A stretch of DNA of 64,000 nt, taken from positions 682,001-746,000 of the forward strand of contig NZ_VIGV01000001.1 in the NCBI RefSeq assembly GCF_007858445.1. The letters run 5' to 3'. The translations under genes were made by a program, and so were the position numbers. This document shows, piece after piece, positions 18,041 through 27,017 of the stretch (positions are counted from its first letter, which is position 1; every line of letters begins with the position of its first letter). This DNA is from Tsukamurella sputi (lineage in GTDB: Bacteria; Actinomycetota; Actinomycetes; Mycobacteriales; Mycobacteriaceae). The notes beneath the pieces are model-generated. The model saw only the letters and a list, made by a program, of their open reading frames with translations. It was not told the DNA's origin and ran no database searches.

Positions 18041-18775
18041 TCAAGCGATGGATCCCCGTGGACTGACGTCGCCCTCCGAAGAGGGGTTCAGCGCATCCTG
18101 CTCCGTGTTGATCCGCTCCAGGGCGAGGTAGCCGCGGGAGAAGGTCACGATCATCAGGGCCCAGATAGAGAGCGAGACGATGTAGAACACCGAGTGCTCC
18201 GAGTCCTCACCCGGGAGAGTGACGAAGTCGTAGATGATCGCCACGAAGGCGCCGAGGGCGTTACCCACCGCCACCCAGATCGCGCTGCTGCGGTCGCCCG
18301 CCTGCCACAACTTCGGTACGAGGTAGATGAACACGAACAGCGCCGCACCGAGATTCATGATGAGGTAGAAGATCGACCAGCTCATCTCCACCGGACGCAC
18401 ATCGAGAGCGCGGTTGAGACCCGCCGCTACGCCGGCCAGGATGGCGACCGCTTCCACCCACCAGGTCGGCCGGTAGCGATGGGTCACCGCCATGAGGCCG
18501 ATCACGAGGATCACGGTCATACCGAAGGACCTCGAGAAGGCGTCGAAGAACACCATGAGGTGGTAGCTGAAGCTCTCGTGGTCCGGGGCACCGTCGGGCG
18601 TCGTGAAGAGGCCGGCGAGGAGGAGGACGTTGACCCCGGAGACCGCCATCACGACCCACTCGAGACCGAGCAGGAAGTTGCGGTAGCCGCGGAGCAGCTT
18701 GTACCCGTAGTAGAAACCGGCTCCGACCATCGCGAGATCCGCGAGGAGGATCAGAATCATGCGAGTGGTGCTCAT
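18041..18775 (-). CDS. Unrecognised 7-TM membrane protein, paralogue 1
   Basis: A 244-residue protein that is almost entirely hydrophobic, with seven likely membrane helices and a short charged C-terminal tail. I cannot assign a family. The most conserved part, shared with the paralogue at 29914-30597, is DAFSRSFG-x-TVILV-x-GLMAVTHRYRP between helices 2 and 4, with similar tails FYLIMNL and YDF in helices 5 and 6. No retinal-binding Lys is present in the last helix, so it is not a rhodopsin. It is the third gene of an operon with a BVMO and an esterase and overlaps the esterase by 4 bp, implying a membrane role tied to that pathway: transport, sensing or anchoring. Confidence 0.8.
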   Translation of the reverse strand: MSTTRMILILLADLAMVGAGFYYGYKLLRGYRNFLLGLEWVVMAVSGVNVLLLAGLFTTPDGAPDHESFSYHLMVFFDAFSRSFGMTVILVIGLMAVTHRYRPTWWVEAVAILAGVAAGLNRALDVRPVEMSWSIFYLIMNLGAALFVFIYLVPKLWQAGDRSSAIWVAVGNALGAFVAIIYDFVTLPGEDSEHSVFYIVSLSIWALMIVTFSRGYLALERINTEQDALNPSSEGDVSPRGSIA

Positions 18776-19869
18776 CGGGACTCCTCGAGTGCGTCACGGA
18801 TCGCACTACACACGCGGTCGACGGCGGCCCGGGCCGCGGGGCTGATGCGGGTCATCGAGACGTAGCCGTGTACGAGCCCGCTCTCACGGAAGACGCGCAC
18901 CGGCACACCGGATTCGGCGAGCCGCTCCGCATAGGCCAGCGCCTCGTCGCGGAGGGGGTCGAAGCCCGCCACGGTGATCAGCGTCGGCGGCGCCTCGGAC
19001 AGGTTGTCGGCGAGCATCGGCGACACCCGGGGGTTGCGCCCGTCCGCGCGATCGGGCAGGTACAGATCGGTCAGCCAGGCGATCTGCTTCGCGGACAGCG
19101 CACCGTTGCCGGCGAATTCGGTCCGCGAGGCGTACTCGCCCACCGCGTCGACCACGGGGTACATGAGCACCTGCAGGTAGGGACGGATCTCCTCGCTCGC
19201 CACGTCGTTCGCGAGCACCGCGCAGAGGTTACCGCCGGCGCTGTCGCCGAGCAGCACGATCCGGGTCGGGTCGATCCCCCACTCGCCGGCGTGCTCCACG
19301 GCGTAATGCCACGCGGTGACCGCGTCGTCGACAGGGCCGGGGAACGGGGATTCGGGCGCCAGGCCGTACTCGACGGAGAGCACGTTGACCCCCGCGCCGT
19401 CCGCGATGAGGCGGACGGGCACGTCGTAGTCCTGCCGGCTGCTGAGAACGAAGCCTCCGCCGTGCAGGAACAGGACCAGAGCCTTCGACGGTGTCGCGGG
19501 CCGGTACAGCGTGGCGCGCACGCCGCCCGGCATGACGATCTCCGGCTCGACCCGCACGCCCGCAGGCGCCTCGTCGGCGAAGACCCGCGAGTCGTTCGCC
19601 ACGATGGCGCGCGCCTCCTCCGGGGTGCCGTCGCTGAAGTCCGGCGCATCGGCGGTGAGCTTCAGCAGGAGGGCGATCTCGGGTGCCATCACATCGCCGT
19701 CGGCGTTGACCACCCGGGGCGCGAGCCTGCGCATCAGTCCGGTGGGGACTCCGGCGAGGAGCGCGGTGAACGCGCTGCGCTGCACGCGCTCGGCGGCGCT
19801 CAGTGCGGCGGGCACCTGGACGGGGGCGGGCACGCCGGCGGAACCCGTCGCCCGTGTTGTGACGGTCAT
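18772..19869 (-). CDS. Alpha/beta hydrolase of the hormone-sensitive-lipase family (esterase)
   Basis: A 365-residue esterase/lipase of the HSL (abhydrolase 3) branch. It shows the oxyanion HGGGFVLS motif, the nucleophile elbow GDSAGGN and a late LVHGYV carrying the candidate catalytic His. There is no signal peptide. Both ends overlap neighbours by 4 bp (ATGA type): the upstream monooxygenase and the downstream 7-TM gene. A Baeyer-Villiger enzyme followed by an esterase is a recurrent pairing in ketone degradation: the ketone becomes an ester, which is then hydrolysed to alcohol and acid. That pathway reading is inference; the fold call is firm. Confidence 0.9.
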   Translation of the reverse strand: MTVTTRATGSAGVPAPVQVPAALSAAERVQRSAFTALLAGVPTGLMRRLAPRVVNADGDVMAPEIALLLKLTADAPDFSDGTPEEARAIVANDSRVFADEAPAGVRVEPEIVMPGGVRATLYRPATPSKALVLFLHGGGFVLSSRQDYDVPVRLIADGAGVNVLSVEYGLAPESPFPGPVDDAVTAWHYAVEHAGEWGIDPTRIVLLGDSAGGNLCAVLANDVASEEIRPYLQVLMYPVVDAVGEYASRTEFAGNGALSAKQIAWLTDLYLPDRADGRNPRVSPMLADNLSEAPPTLITVAGFDPLRDEALAYAERLAESGVPVRVFRESGLVHGYVSMTRISPAARAAVDRVCSAIRDALEESR

Positions 19870-21398
19870 GCCCGCGCCTCTTCGACCACGGAGCGGGCGC
19901 CCAGCTCACGCTCGAGGCGCGAACTGAACTTCAGGTTGTCGTCGATCACGGAGCCGCGGTACATCTTCCGGTCGTCCATGAAGACGTTCTCCATCTTCCA
20001 CGGCACGGAGTCGCCCTGGCGCGGCAGGTCGTCCTTGGAGCGCTGCATGTAGCCCGAGTTGAGGTCGAGCATGGACCGGGTTCCCACGCCGGCGGGAGCG
20101 TGCGGCACGGCGGTGTCGTAGCCGTGGGTGTCCATGTGGCGCAGGATCTCGATGATGCTCTTACCGAGCAGGGCGATCTTCAGCGTCCACGACGACTTGG
20201 TGTAGCCGATCGCATTCATCCAGTTCGGCACGCCGGAGAGCATCATGCCGCGGTAGACGACGGACTTGGGCAGGTCGACGGGGCGCCCGTCCACGGTCAG
20301 GTCGATGCCGCCGAAGAGCCGCAGGTTCAGGCCGGTCGCGGTCACGATGACGTCCGCCTCCAGGTGCTCACCAGACTCGAGCTCGATGCCCGTCCGCGTG
20401 AAACGGACGATCTTGTCCGTCACCACGGACGCACCGCCGTCCCGGATGGACTTGAAGAAGTCACCGTCGGGGGCGAGGCACAGTCGCTGCTCCCACGGGT
20501 TGTAGGGCGGGTTGAAGTGCTTGTCCACATCGAAGCCTGCGGGCAGCTCCTTGACGTTGACGCTGCGGATGTACTTGCGCGCGGTCTTGGGCAGCTTCGT
20601 GAGGAACGCAACCACGGCGGCGTCCATGAAGATGTTCTTCCACCGGGTCGCGAGGTAGCCAGCTCGCTCGCCGAGCAGGCGGGTGAGCTTGAGATTCAAG
20701 GCATCAACGCGGGGCAGGGTCAGGATGTAGGTCGGGGTGCGCTGCAGCATGGTCACGTGCTTCGCGGCGCCCTCACCCTTGAGCATCGACGGGATCAACG
20801 TGATCGCGGTCGCGCCGCTGCCGATCACGACGACCTTCTTGCCGGAGTAGTCGTAACCCTCGGGCCAATGCTGCGGGTGGATGATGTCGCCCTGGAAGTC
20901 CTCCCGGCCCGCGAACTCCGGGGTGAAACCCTCCTCGTACTTGTAGTAGCCGGTGGCTCCGAACACCCAGCCGGCCTTGATGATCTCCCGCCGGACGGTA
21001 CCGTCGGCCTCCGTCACGTCGACGCTCAGCAGCCATTGCGCGTCATCGCTCGACCACGCCGCGGAGACCACCTTGTGGCGGTAGCGGATGCGGTCGGTGA
21101 GGCCGTACTCGTCCGCGGTCTCCTTGAGATAATTCAGGATCAGCGGGGCGTCGGCGATCGCGTTCTCGTCCTTCCAACTCTTGAACTCGTACGCGAAGGT
21201 GTGCAGGTCGGAGTCGGAGCGGATGCCGGGGTACTTGAACAGATCCCACGTGCCGCCGATGGAGTCGCGCCCCTCGAGCATGGCGATCGACTTGTTCGGG
21301 AACTCCTTGGTGATGTACGCCCCGGCTCCGATCCCCGAGATCCCTCCACCGATGATGACCACGTCGAAGTACTCCGGGGCCTGTGCTGTGTTGCTCAT
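19866..21398 (-). CDS. Baeyer-Villiger-type flavin monooxygenase
   Basis: A 510-residue class B flavoprotein. The N-terminal FAD Rossmann motif is VIIGGGISGIGAG (near residue 15), followed by GGTWDLFKYPGIRSDSD as in BVMOs. The diagnostic fingerprint F-x-G-x3-H-x3-W-P is exact at F168, G170, H174, W178 and P179, and the NADPH Rossmann motif VIGSGATA follows near 192. Such enzymes insert oxygen next to a carbonyl, or oxygenate N or S atoms. The start is preceded by GGAAGGAATCGACAAG, a good ribosome binding site. It leads an operon with the esterase and the 7-TM protein. The substrate is not predictable from sequence. Confidence 0.92.
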   Translation of the reverse strand: MSNTAQAPEYFDVVIIGGGISGIGAGAYITKEFPNKSIAMLEGRDSIGGTWDLFKYPGIRSDSDLHTFAYEFKSWKDENAIADAPLILNYLKETADEYGLTDRIRYRHKVVSAAWSSDDAQWLLSVDVTEADGTVRREIIKAGWVFGATGYYKYEEGFTPEFAGREDFQGDIIHPQHWPEGYDYSGKKVVVIGSGATAITLIPSMLKGEGAAKHVTMLQRTPTYILTLPRVDALNLKLTRLLGERAGYLATRWKNIFMDAAVVAFLTKLPKTARKYIRSVNVKELPAGFDVDKHFNPPYNPWEQRLCLAPDGDFFKSIRDGGASVVTDKIVRFTRTGIELESGEHLEADVIVTATGLNLRLFGGIDLTVDGRPVDLPKSVVYRGMMLSGVPNWMNAIGYTKSSWTLKIALLGKSIIEILRHMDTHGYDTAVPHAPAGVGTRSMLDLNSGYMQRSKDDLPRQGDSVPWKMENVFMDDRKMYRGSVIDDNLKFSSRLERELGARSVVEEARA

Positions 21399-21457
21399 CT
21401 TGTCGATTCCTTCCCTGCGCCGAGCGCTTCGTGATGCAACTCAGATTGCCGGTCGGG

Positions 21458-21470
21458 GTGTGTTGCGCAC
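21458..21470. promoter_or_regulatory. GTGCR-N3-YGCAC-like palindrome upstream of the BVMO operon
   Basis: GTGTG-TTG-CGCAC, one mismatch from a perfect 5-3-5 inverted repeat. It lies 60 bp upstream of the BVMO start in the divergent region shared with the amine-dehydrogenase-like gene, and is one of about eight related sites in the cluster. Confidence 0.45.
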
Positions 21471-21555
21471 CACATCGAATCTCAACGTCTTGATCGGCGC
21501 AGCGGTGGAAATCTCACCCCTCCGGAGGTGATCGCAGGGCCGCCTGCGCGGGCAG

Positions 21556-21568
21556 TGCAACCTGCACC
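21556..21568. promoter_or_regulatory. GTGCA-N3-TGCAC palindrome upstream of the 21695 gene
   Basis: GTGCA-ACC-TGCAC is a perfect 5-3-5 inverted repeat. The downstream context CGCGCTC...ACAAGACGC also resembles that of the site at 37513, so the shared segment is longer than the palindrome alone. It lies 127 bp before the start codon. Confidence 0.55.
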
Positions 21569-21694
21569 GCGCTCGCGGACAAGACGCTGAAACATGCGGT
21601 GGTCGAACCGACCGACGACCGGCCACAGTGAGACCTGTGCCACATCCGGCCCTGCGTTCGCGCGGCCGGCTGACAACAACGAAGGACATCAACC

Positions 21695-22738
21695 GTGACT
21701 CACACCGTCGTCCTGGTCGGCCTCGGCGCCACCGGACTGGCCATGGCCGAATCGCTCCTACGCCGCACCGACGTGACCGTGGTCGGGGCCGCCGACAAGA
21801 ACCCCGCGGTCGTCGGTGCCGATCTCGGCACCCTCGCGGGGCTCGAGGCGCGCGCCGTCACCGTCGTCGACGATCCCGCGCTCCTCCCCGGGGCCGACCT
21901 CGCGATCGTGGCCACGACCTCCGACCTGAACCTGGTCGTCGACACCCTCGTCCCACTGCTCGAGCGCGGTTACAACGTCATGAGCATCTGCGAGGAGCTC
22001 TCCTACCCCTGGTCGAGCCACCCTGAGATCGCGCGCCGGCTCGACGAGACCGCCAAGGCCCACGGCGTCACCGTGCTCGGCACGGGCGCGAACCCGGGCG
22101 TCCTCATGGACACCCTCCCGCTGCTGCTGACCACCCTCACCCAGCGCGCCGAGCGGGTCGTCATCCGCCGTCGCACGAACATGTCGCGCTACGGCGCGAT
22201 CCTCTCCAAGTTCGGCCTCGGCCTCACGCCCGCACAGTTCGACGATGCCCAGGCCGTCGGCAAAGTGGTCGGGCACTACGGCTTCGAGCAGGCCATCAGC
22301 GCGCTCGGTGCCGGCCTCGGGTGGCCCCTGGACGCGATCGAGGTCGGCCGCGTCTCGCCCGCGATCGTCAGCGAGACCGTCCGCACCGGGGAGCACATCG
22401 TCATCGAACCCGGGGAGATCGCCGCCGTCACCCACGCCGCCCGCGGCACATTGGACGGCCGCGCGGTGATCGACCTCGAGATCATGTTCGGCTTCTTCGA
22501 CGGAAGCGACCCGGTGGGTGCGGGCGACGACTACCGCATCGAGGGATCTGACCAGGTGATCGAGCTGTCCTCCCCGGCCGGCTTCGAGTCCTTCGTGAGC
22601 ACGATCGCCGCGGCGGTGAACGTCGCGACTGCCGTGGTCGAGGCTCCCAGCGGATTCCTCTCCATGGGAGACCTCCCGGTCGCGCGGATAGCGTCGAAGG
22701 GTGCCCACTTGGCCACTGCGCGCGCGCCGCGGGACTGA
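21695..22738 (+). CDS. Amine-dehydrogenase-like NAD(P) enzyme (2,4-diaminopentanoate dehydrogenase family)
   Basis: A 347-residue protein with an N-terminal Rossmann domain (VVLVGLGATGLAMAESLL) and a C-terminal domain with GTGANPGVLMDTLP, typical of the dihydrodipicolinate-reductase-like 2,4-diaminopentanoate dehydrogenase and native amine dehydrogenase group. Relatives interconvert amines with ketones or imines plus ammonia using NAD(P)H. No lysine-pathway gene is nearby, which argues against DapB itself. It is divergent from the BVMO operon (296 bp) and 215 bp upstream of a PhyH gene. A ketone made here could feed the BVMO; this link is inference. Confidence 0.78.
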   Translation: MTHTVVLVGLGATGLAMAESLLRRTDVTVVGAADKNPAVVGADLGTLAGLEARAVTVVDDPALLPGADLAIVATTSDLNLVVDTLVPLLERGYNVMSICEELSYPWSSHPEIARRLDETAKAHGVTVLGTGANPGVLMDTLPLLLTTLTQRAERVVIRRRTNMSRYGAILSKFGLGLTPAQFDDAQAVGKVVGHYGFEQAISALGAGLGWPLDAIEVGRVSPAIVSETVRTGEHIVIEPGEIAAVTHAARGTLDGRAVIDLEIMFGFFDGSDPVGAGDDYRIEGSDQVIELSSPAGFESFVSTIAAAVNVATAVVEAPSGFLSMGDLPVARIASKGAHLATARAPRD

Positions 22739-22809
22739 GCGGCGTGCCCGATCCGTAGCCGACTGTCTGATTCGCGCTGTCCGCTGCACAGCCCACGGCG
22801 TCCTGCCCG

Positions 22810-22822
22810 GTGCAATTCTCAC
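22810..22822. promoter_or_regulatory. Degenerate GTGCA-N3 site upstream of PhyH copy 1
   Basis: GTGCA-ATT-CTCAC keeps the left half and the final CAC. The surrounding GGTGC-ATTC-CAC-CCA-CG...CGCAAGT is also found at 42037-42070 upstream of the duplicated PhyH gene, so the duplication probably included this control region, which has since diverged. Confidence 0.4.
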
Positions 22823-22895
22823 ACCACCGCCACGCAAGTGGTTCAAAGGTGCAAGTGCCGCGCGGACGCACAGGTCGACATAGTGAGATGCACAC

Positions 22896-22915
22896 CACAT
22901 CGGTCAGCCGATGTG
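22896..22915. promoter_or_regulatory. Perfect inverted repeat upstream of PhyH copy 1
   Basis: CACATCGG and CCGATGTG form an 8-bp perfect inverted repeat with a 4-bp spacer, 38 bp before the start codon, a position suited to a repressor. The second PhyH copy keeps only the left half, CACATCGGTCA at 42124-42134. The PucR gene immediately downstream is a possible binder. Confidence 0.5.
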
Positions 22916-22953
22916 ATCCGTCACTCAGATAGTCACCAGCAGAAGGAAACACC

Positions 22954-23814
22954 ATGACCGCAGTCGACGCGTCCCTCCAGCGGGTCCCGAACACCACCCC
23001 CGTCGCCGAGATCCGCGAGATCGTCGCCCGCGACGGCGGCGTCATCATCGAGGGCCTCCTCACCGCCGACCAGATCACCCGATTCAACGCCGACATCGAG
23101 GCCCCGCTGCAGGCCCTGCACCCCGGCAGCACCCACGAACTCGAAATCGTCCAAGAGTTCCACGGCGCCAACACCAAGCGCCTGACCAACCTCGTCACCC
23201 ACAGCCCCGTCTTCCGCGAAGAGATCATCGACCACGACCTGGTCCACGCCCTCTGCGACGCCACCTTCCTCGAAGAGTCCGGCACCTACTGGATGACCAC
23301 CGCCCAGGTCATCGAGATCGGCCCCGGCAACCGCCCCCAGATGCTCCACCGCGACCTCGAAAACTGGTACCCCTTCGTCGGCATGGGCCCCGCCGGCCCC
23401 GAAATCACCCTCAACTTCCTCATCGCACTCACCGACTTCACCGAGGACAACGGCGCCACCCGCGTCATCCCCGGCAGCCACCAATGGCCCGACTACAACG
23501 ACCGCGGCACCCCCGAACAGACCATCCCCGCCATCATGAACGCCGGCGACGCCCTCTTCTTCAGCGGCAAAACCGCCCACGGCGGCGGCGCCAACATCAC
23601 CACCGACGAATACCGCCGCGCCGTCTCCTTCGCCTTCAACCCCGGATTCCTCGTCGGCGAAGAGGCCTACCCCTTCCTCGTTGACCGCGACATCGTCAAG
23701 ACCCTCCCCGAACGCGTCCAGCGCATCCTCGGCTTCCGCTCCCAGTACCCCCTCGGCTCCCCCGGCCTCTGGCAAGTCGACTACAGCGAACTCGGCGACT
23801 ACCTCGGCCTGTAA
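22954..23814 (+). CDS. PhyH-family Fe(II)/2-oxoglutarate dioxygenase, group A copy 1
   Basis: A 286-residue phytanoyl-CoA-dioxygenase-family protein. The iron facial triad is visible as H132-R-D134 (LHRDLENW) and H209 (KTAHGGG), and the 2-oxoglutarate Arg is R221 or R222 (YRRAVSF). The family hydroxylates small molecules using O2 and 2-oxoglutarate. Codons are extremely C-ending, more than in the neighbours. 815 bp (22990-23804) are identical to 42190-43004. A PucR regulator starts 5 bp after the stop, indicating co-transcription. AGAAGGAAACACC precedes the ATG. The substrate is unknown; the amine context suggests an amine or amino-acid derivative. Confidence 0.9.
   Translation: MTAVDASLQRVPNTTPVAEIREIVARDGGVIIEGLLTADQITRFNADIEAPLQALHPGSTHELEIVQEFHGANTKRLTNLVTHSPVFREEIIDHDLVHALCDATFLEESGTYWMTTAQVIEIGPGNRPQMLHRDLENWYPFVGMGPAGPEITLNFLIALTDFTEDNGATRVIPGSHQWPDYNDRGTPEQTIPAIMNAGDALFFSGKTAHGGGANITTDEYRRAVSFAFNPGFLVGEEAYPFLVDRDIVKTLPERVQRILGFRSQYPLGSPGLWQVDYSELGDYLGL
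22990..23804 (+). repeat. 815-bp direct repeat, copy 1
   Basis: Base-for-base identical to 42190-43004 when the two PhyH genes are aligned at a 19,200-bp offset. Identity breaks at once on both sides: four mismatches in the ten bases before it and one at 23805. No inverted-repeat ends or transposase accompany it, so gene conversion or a recent duplication is more likely than an insertion sequence. Confidence 0.95.
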
Positions 23815-23819
23815 CGACC

Positions 23820-25052
23820 GTGGCACCCGACGACCTCTGGCCCGAGCCGTCGGACCGCGTCCGGGAGCTCCTCCGGGGTGTCGCCGAGACGATGCTCGCC
23901 CGACACACCGAGATCCTGGCCGATATGGAGGCGGCATCGCTCCGTGACCCCCTCTACCGGGAGATCTCCCAGGATCCGGTGCTGGCCGAGGCCAGCGACC
24001 GCGTCGCGGTCCACACCCTGAAGAAGTGGCTTACCTCGAACATCGCCGCGCCCGGCGCGCGGGTCCCGGCGGCCGAGAGTGAGGAGACACGCGCGTACGC
24101 CCGCAACGTCGTCCTGCGCGGACTGACCACCGACGAGGTCACCTCGTGGCGGACCGGGCAGTACGTCGTGTGGCGGTGGTGGCTCGCCGAATGCTTCCTG
24201 GCGACGAGCGACCCCGACGAGCTGCGGGCACTCGTGGAGATCTCCGCCTGCTCGCTCACGACCTCCGTCGATGACGACATCGCCGCGCTCGCGCACCAGG
24301 TCGACGCCGTCCGCGAGGAGTTCGCCGGCGGCGCGCAGCTGCAGCGCTACGCCACCGTCGAACTGCTCCTGCAGGGTGCGGACATCGCGCCGGCCCGCGC
24401 GGAGGCCCAGCTGGGGTACGCGCTGACCGGTCCGCACATCGGCGCCGTGGTCTGGACGGATTCCGAGAAGAACGTCGGCGCCCTCGAGGCCACGAGTGAG
24501 CAGTTGATACGCGCCTGCGGGGCGCGCGGCCGGCTCACCGTCGTCGCGGGAACCTGCGCGCGATGGCTGTGGATTCCGGCGAACACGGTGCCGCCGACAG
24601 CGGACCTCGAGGAGCTCCTCGCTCGCCACCCCCACACTCGGGTGGCGCTGGGCCGCGCGGCGTCGGGCATCAACGGGTTCCGGCGGACGCACATGGATGC
24701 CGCAGCGGCACAACGCCTCCTGGCACGACTCGGCTCGCCCCTCCGCGCGGTCCGGTACGAGGACGTCCAGATGATCGACCTCATGTCCGCCGACGTCGGC
24801 CACCTCGACCAGTTCGTCTCGGACGTCCTCGGCGATCTCGAGAACGCCAGCCCGGTCCTCCACCAGACGGTGCTGGCCTACGTCGAGGAGGGACTCAACC
24901 GCTCCAGCACCGCAGACCGCCTCTACACCCACCGCAACACCATCGACCGGCGCCTCGCCCGCGTCGACGAGCTCCTCCCCCACCCCTTCGCCGACCGCCC
25001 GACCGAGGTCGCAACGGCGTTGACAGTGCTCCGGATCCGCGGCGCGGCCTGA
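23820..25052 (+). CDS. PucR-family transcriptional regulator 1
   Basis: A 410-residue regulator. The C-terminal helix-turn-helix LYTHRNTIDRRLARVDELL (about residues 368-387) is the PucR/CdaR-type HTH_30 signature. A central region near residues 180-300 (ELLLQGADI...GYALTGPHIGAVVW) resembles the GGDEF-like sensory module of these proteins. The GTG at 23820 lies 5 bp after the PhyH stop, so it probably controls this operon. A paralogue at 43132 with roughly 60% identity by eye follows the second PhyH copy. PucR-type proteins usually activate purine, amino-acid or amine catabolism in response to a metabolite. Confidence 0.88.
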   Translation: MAPDDLWPEPSDRVRELLRGVAETMLARHTEILADMEAASLRDPLYREISQDPVLAEASDRVAVHTLKKWLTSNIAAPGARVPAAESEETRAYARNVVLRGLTTDEVTSWRTGQYVVWRWWLAECFLATSDPDELRALVEISACSLTTSVDDDIAALAHQVDAVREEFAGGAQLQRYATVELLLQGADIAPARAEAQLGYALTGPHIGAVVWTDSEKNVGALEATSEQLIRACGARGRLTVVAGTCARWLWIPANTVPPTADLEELLARHPHTRVALGRAASGINGFRRTHMDAAAAQRLLARLGSPLRAVRYEDVQMIDLMSADVGHLDQFVSDVLGDLENASPVLHQTVLAYVEEGLNRSSTADRLYTHRNTIDRRLARVDELLPHPFADRPTEVATALTVLRIRGAA

Positions 25053-25129
25053 CCCCGACGCCGTCCGACCGAGCGCATCACCTCCGGGCCGCTCGCGGCC
25101 CACCTTCCCCCTTCGAAGAAAGACGATCC

Positions 25130-25444
25130 ATGACCCTCAACCGCTTCACCTGCGCCCTCGCCGTCGCCGCCGCCTGCGCGGTGGCCGTACCTGCCACGGC
25201 CTCCGCGGCACCGGCGCCCGCACCCGCTCCTGTCGATCCGATCACTGCGATGGTCTGCCAGGAGGCCGGCGCCTATCCCGGTGGCGCTCCGGCGATCCTG
25301 CAGGAGATCGACTCCATCGGCGAGATCGAGCATCAAGTCCTCACTGCGATCGAGCCGCACGTCCCCGGGCTCACCGCGGCGATCACCGCTGCGGCGCGCC
25401 CGTCATTGGAGCACATCGTGTCGATCCTCCAGTCGTGCCGCTGA
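25130..25444 (+). CDS. Small secreted protein with two cysteines
   Basis: A 104-residue protein with a clear Sec signal peptide: a basic start, a hydrophobic Ala/Val core and cleavage after ATASAAPA. It is followed by an Ala-Pro-rich spacer. The mature domain of about 70 residues has exactly two Cys, one near its start (AMVCQE) and one at the C-terminus (QSCR), probably forming a disulfide. The family is not recognised. It lies between a PucR gene and an MFS transporter in the same direction with short gaps, so it is probably part of the operon and could be an extracellular binding or accessory protein. Confidence 0.72.
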   Translation: MTLNRFTCALAVAAACAVAVPATASAAPAPAPAPVDPITAMVCQEAGAYPGGAPAILQEIDSIGEIEHQVLTAIEPHVPGLTAAITAAARPSLEHIVSILQSCR

Positions 25445-25473
25445 TCCACGCGGCAACGGATCGGAGACGAAAC

Positions 25474-26937
25474 ATGACCGGCATCCCCGCAACACCCGTG
25501 ACGGAGTCCACGCCCGCCACGCCCTCTCGGAAGGCTCCGCTCCTCATCGCCGTCGGTGCGCTGTTGGTGGTCCTGACGAACGCCATCGTCTTCGTTCTAC
25601 CGCCGCTGCTTCCCGTGATCCAGCAGCAGTTCTCGTTGCCGACGGTTGCCGAGACGACGTGGCTGTACACCGCCGCGGTCCTCAGCGGTGGGGCCGGGTT
25701 CATCGTGCTGCCGCGCATGGCGGACCTGTACGGCGACCGCAATACCACTGTGGCCGCGTCGGCGTTCCTCACCGTCGGCGCCGCGACAGCGGCGATCGGG
25801 AACTCCTACGCCGCGATCCTGATCGGCTCGGTCCTCATCGGTTTCGGCGGTGCGGCGCAGCTGCTCCCACTAGGATTCCTGCGCCGCAACCTCGGTGAGA
25901 GCGGCATCGCCACCGGCGTGGCCGTCGTCGTCATCGCCACCGGCGGCGGCATCGTGCTCGGGATGATCGGCGGCGGACTGATCGTGCAGTACCTCTCATT
26001 GCGCAGCTTCTACGCGATCCTCGCCGCGGCATGCGCGGTCTCCACCGTCGTCTGCTGGTTCGGCATTCCACATCGCCCACCCGCGGAACGCGTTGGCCGG
26101 ATCGGCGTGGTCGGATCGGCGTGGATGATCGCATGGGTCGCGGCCCTGCTGCTCGCGCTGACGCAGGGGCTCACCTGGGGCGCGGGCGCTCTCATCCCGC
26201 TCGCCCTCGGAATCGTCGGGGGCGTCGCGTGGTTCCTCGTCGAACGCCGGTCGAGTTCGGCAGTGTTCGACGCGGCGGTCATGCGGGCGCCGAGGGTGAT
26301 TCTCGCCTGCGTGTCGATCCTGTTCTTCGCCGCCATGACCGCCTGCTTCCTCCTGTTGGTGAGCAGTTACGTCCAGTTCGCGCCGGGCAATCTCCCCGTG
26401 CCGGACGCCTACGGCCTCGGGTTCAGCGCCTTCCAGACCGGCCTGCTGATGTTGCCCTTCGCGGTGACTTTCGTCCTCGGCGGCGCGCTCGTGGACCGGC
26501 CCGCGAACGACGGCCGTGGGCTTGCGGTGCTGAGCGTCGGCGCTGTGATCACCGCCGCCGGCCTCGCCTGGATGGCCGTGGCGCATCACAGCCCGTGGCA
26601 ATATCTCGTCGGGGCCGCGATCGTCGGACTCGGCTGCAGCATGGGCTACTCGGCCGGGTTCGCTCTCATCCAGCTCGGGACGCCCGAGGAGAAAGCCGGA
26701 ATGGCGACCGGCATCGCCGGAACCTTCATGGCGGTCGGCTTCGCCCTGGGCACCGCCGTGATCACCGCGGACCTCAGCGCCGAGGTGGTCGAGGAGACCG
26801 GCGGTTCCGGTGTGACCGTGGCGATCCCGAGCCTGTACAGCGTCGGCTACTGGCTCGCCGTGGTTCCCGCGTTGATCGTGGTGGGCGTCGTCGCCCTCTC
26901 GTCCGCGCGCGCCCGCCGCGCCGGGATCGCCGCCTGA
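25474..26937 (+). CDS. MFS transporter, drug/metabolite efflux type
   Basis: A 487-residue protein with 13-14 predicted membrane helices, matching the larger MFS drug:H+ antiporter branch. The loop-2/3 motif appears as LPRMADLYGDRNT, and helix 5 contains GGGIVLGMIGGGL. The ATG at 25474 follows GGAGACGAAAC. It is the last gene of the plus-strand run PhyH-PucR-secreted protein-MFS. It differs from the two symporter-like MFS proteins of the cluster, so export of a product or toxic intermediate is a reasonable guess. Confidence 0.87.
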   Translation: MTGIPATPVTESTPATPSRKAPLLIAVGALLVVLTNAIVFVLPPLLPVIQQQFSLPTVAETTWLYTAAVLSGGAGFIVLPRMADLYGDRNTTVAASAFLTVGAATAAIGNSYAAILIGSVLIGFGGAAQLLPLGFLRRNLGESGIATGVAVVVIATGGGIVLGMIGGGLIVQYLSLRSFYAILAAACAVSTVVCWFGIPHRPPAERVGRIGVVGSAWMIAWVAALLLALTQGLTWGAGALIPLALGIVGGVAWFLVERRSSSAVFDAAVMRAPRVILACVSILFFAAMTACFLLLVSSYVQFAPGNLPVPDAYGLGFSAFQTGLLMLPFAVTFVLGGALVDRPANDGRGLAVLSVGAVITAAGLAWMAVAHHSPWQYLVGAAIVGLGCSMGYSAGFALIQLGTPEEKAGMATGIAGTFMAVGFALGTAVITADLSAEVVEETGGSGVTVAIPSLYSVGYWLAVVPALIVVGVVALSSARARRAGIAA

Positions 26938-27017
26938 CCGCCCCGTGCTCCGATCTCCGGAACATGCCGGCGGGCCACGACCGGCCACGTCGGGCACGGA
27001 CGTTCACGGGGGACGGC

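Noticed and set aside
21517-21534. CCTCCGGAGG palindrome as an operator
   Set aside because: A self-complementary 10-mer of G and C is easily met by chance in this DNA and it does not recur at other promoters of the cluster.
21695-22738. DapB or diaminopimelate dehydrogenase of lysine synthesis
   Set aside because: The C-terminal GTGANPGVLMD segment and the catabolic neighbourhood fit the 2,4-diaminopentanoate/amine dehydrogenase group better, and no other lysine genes are near.
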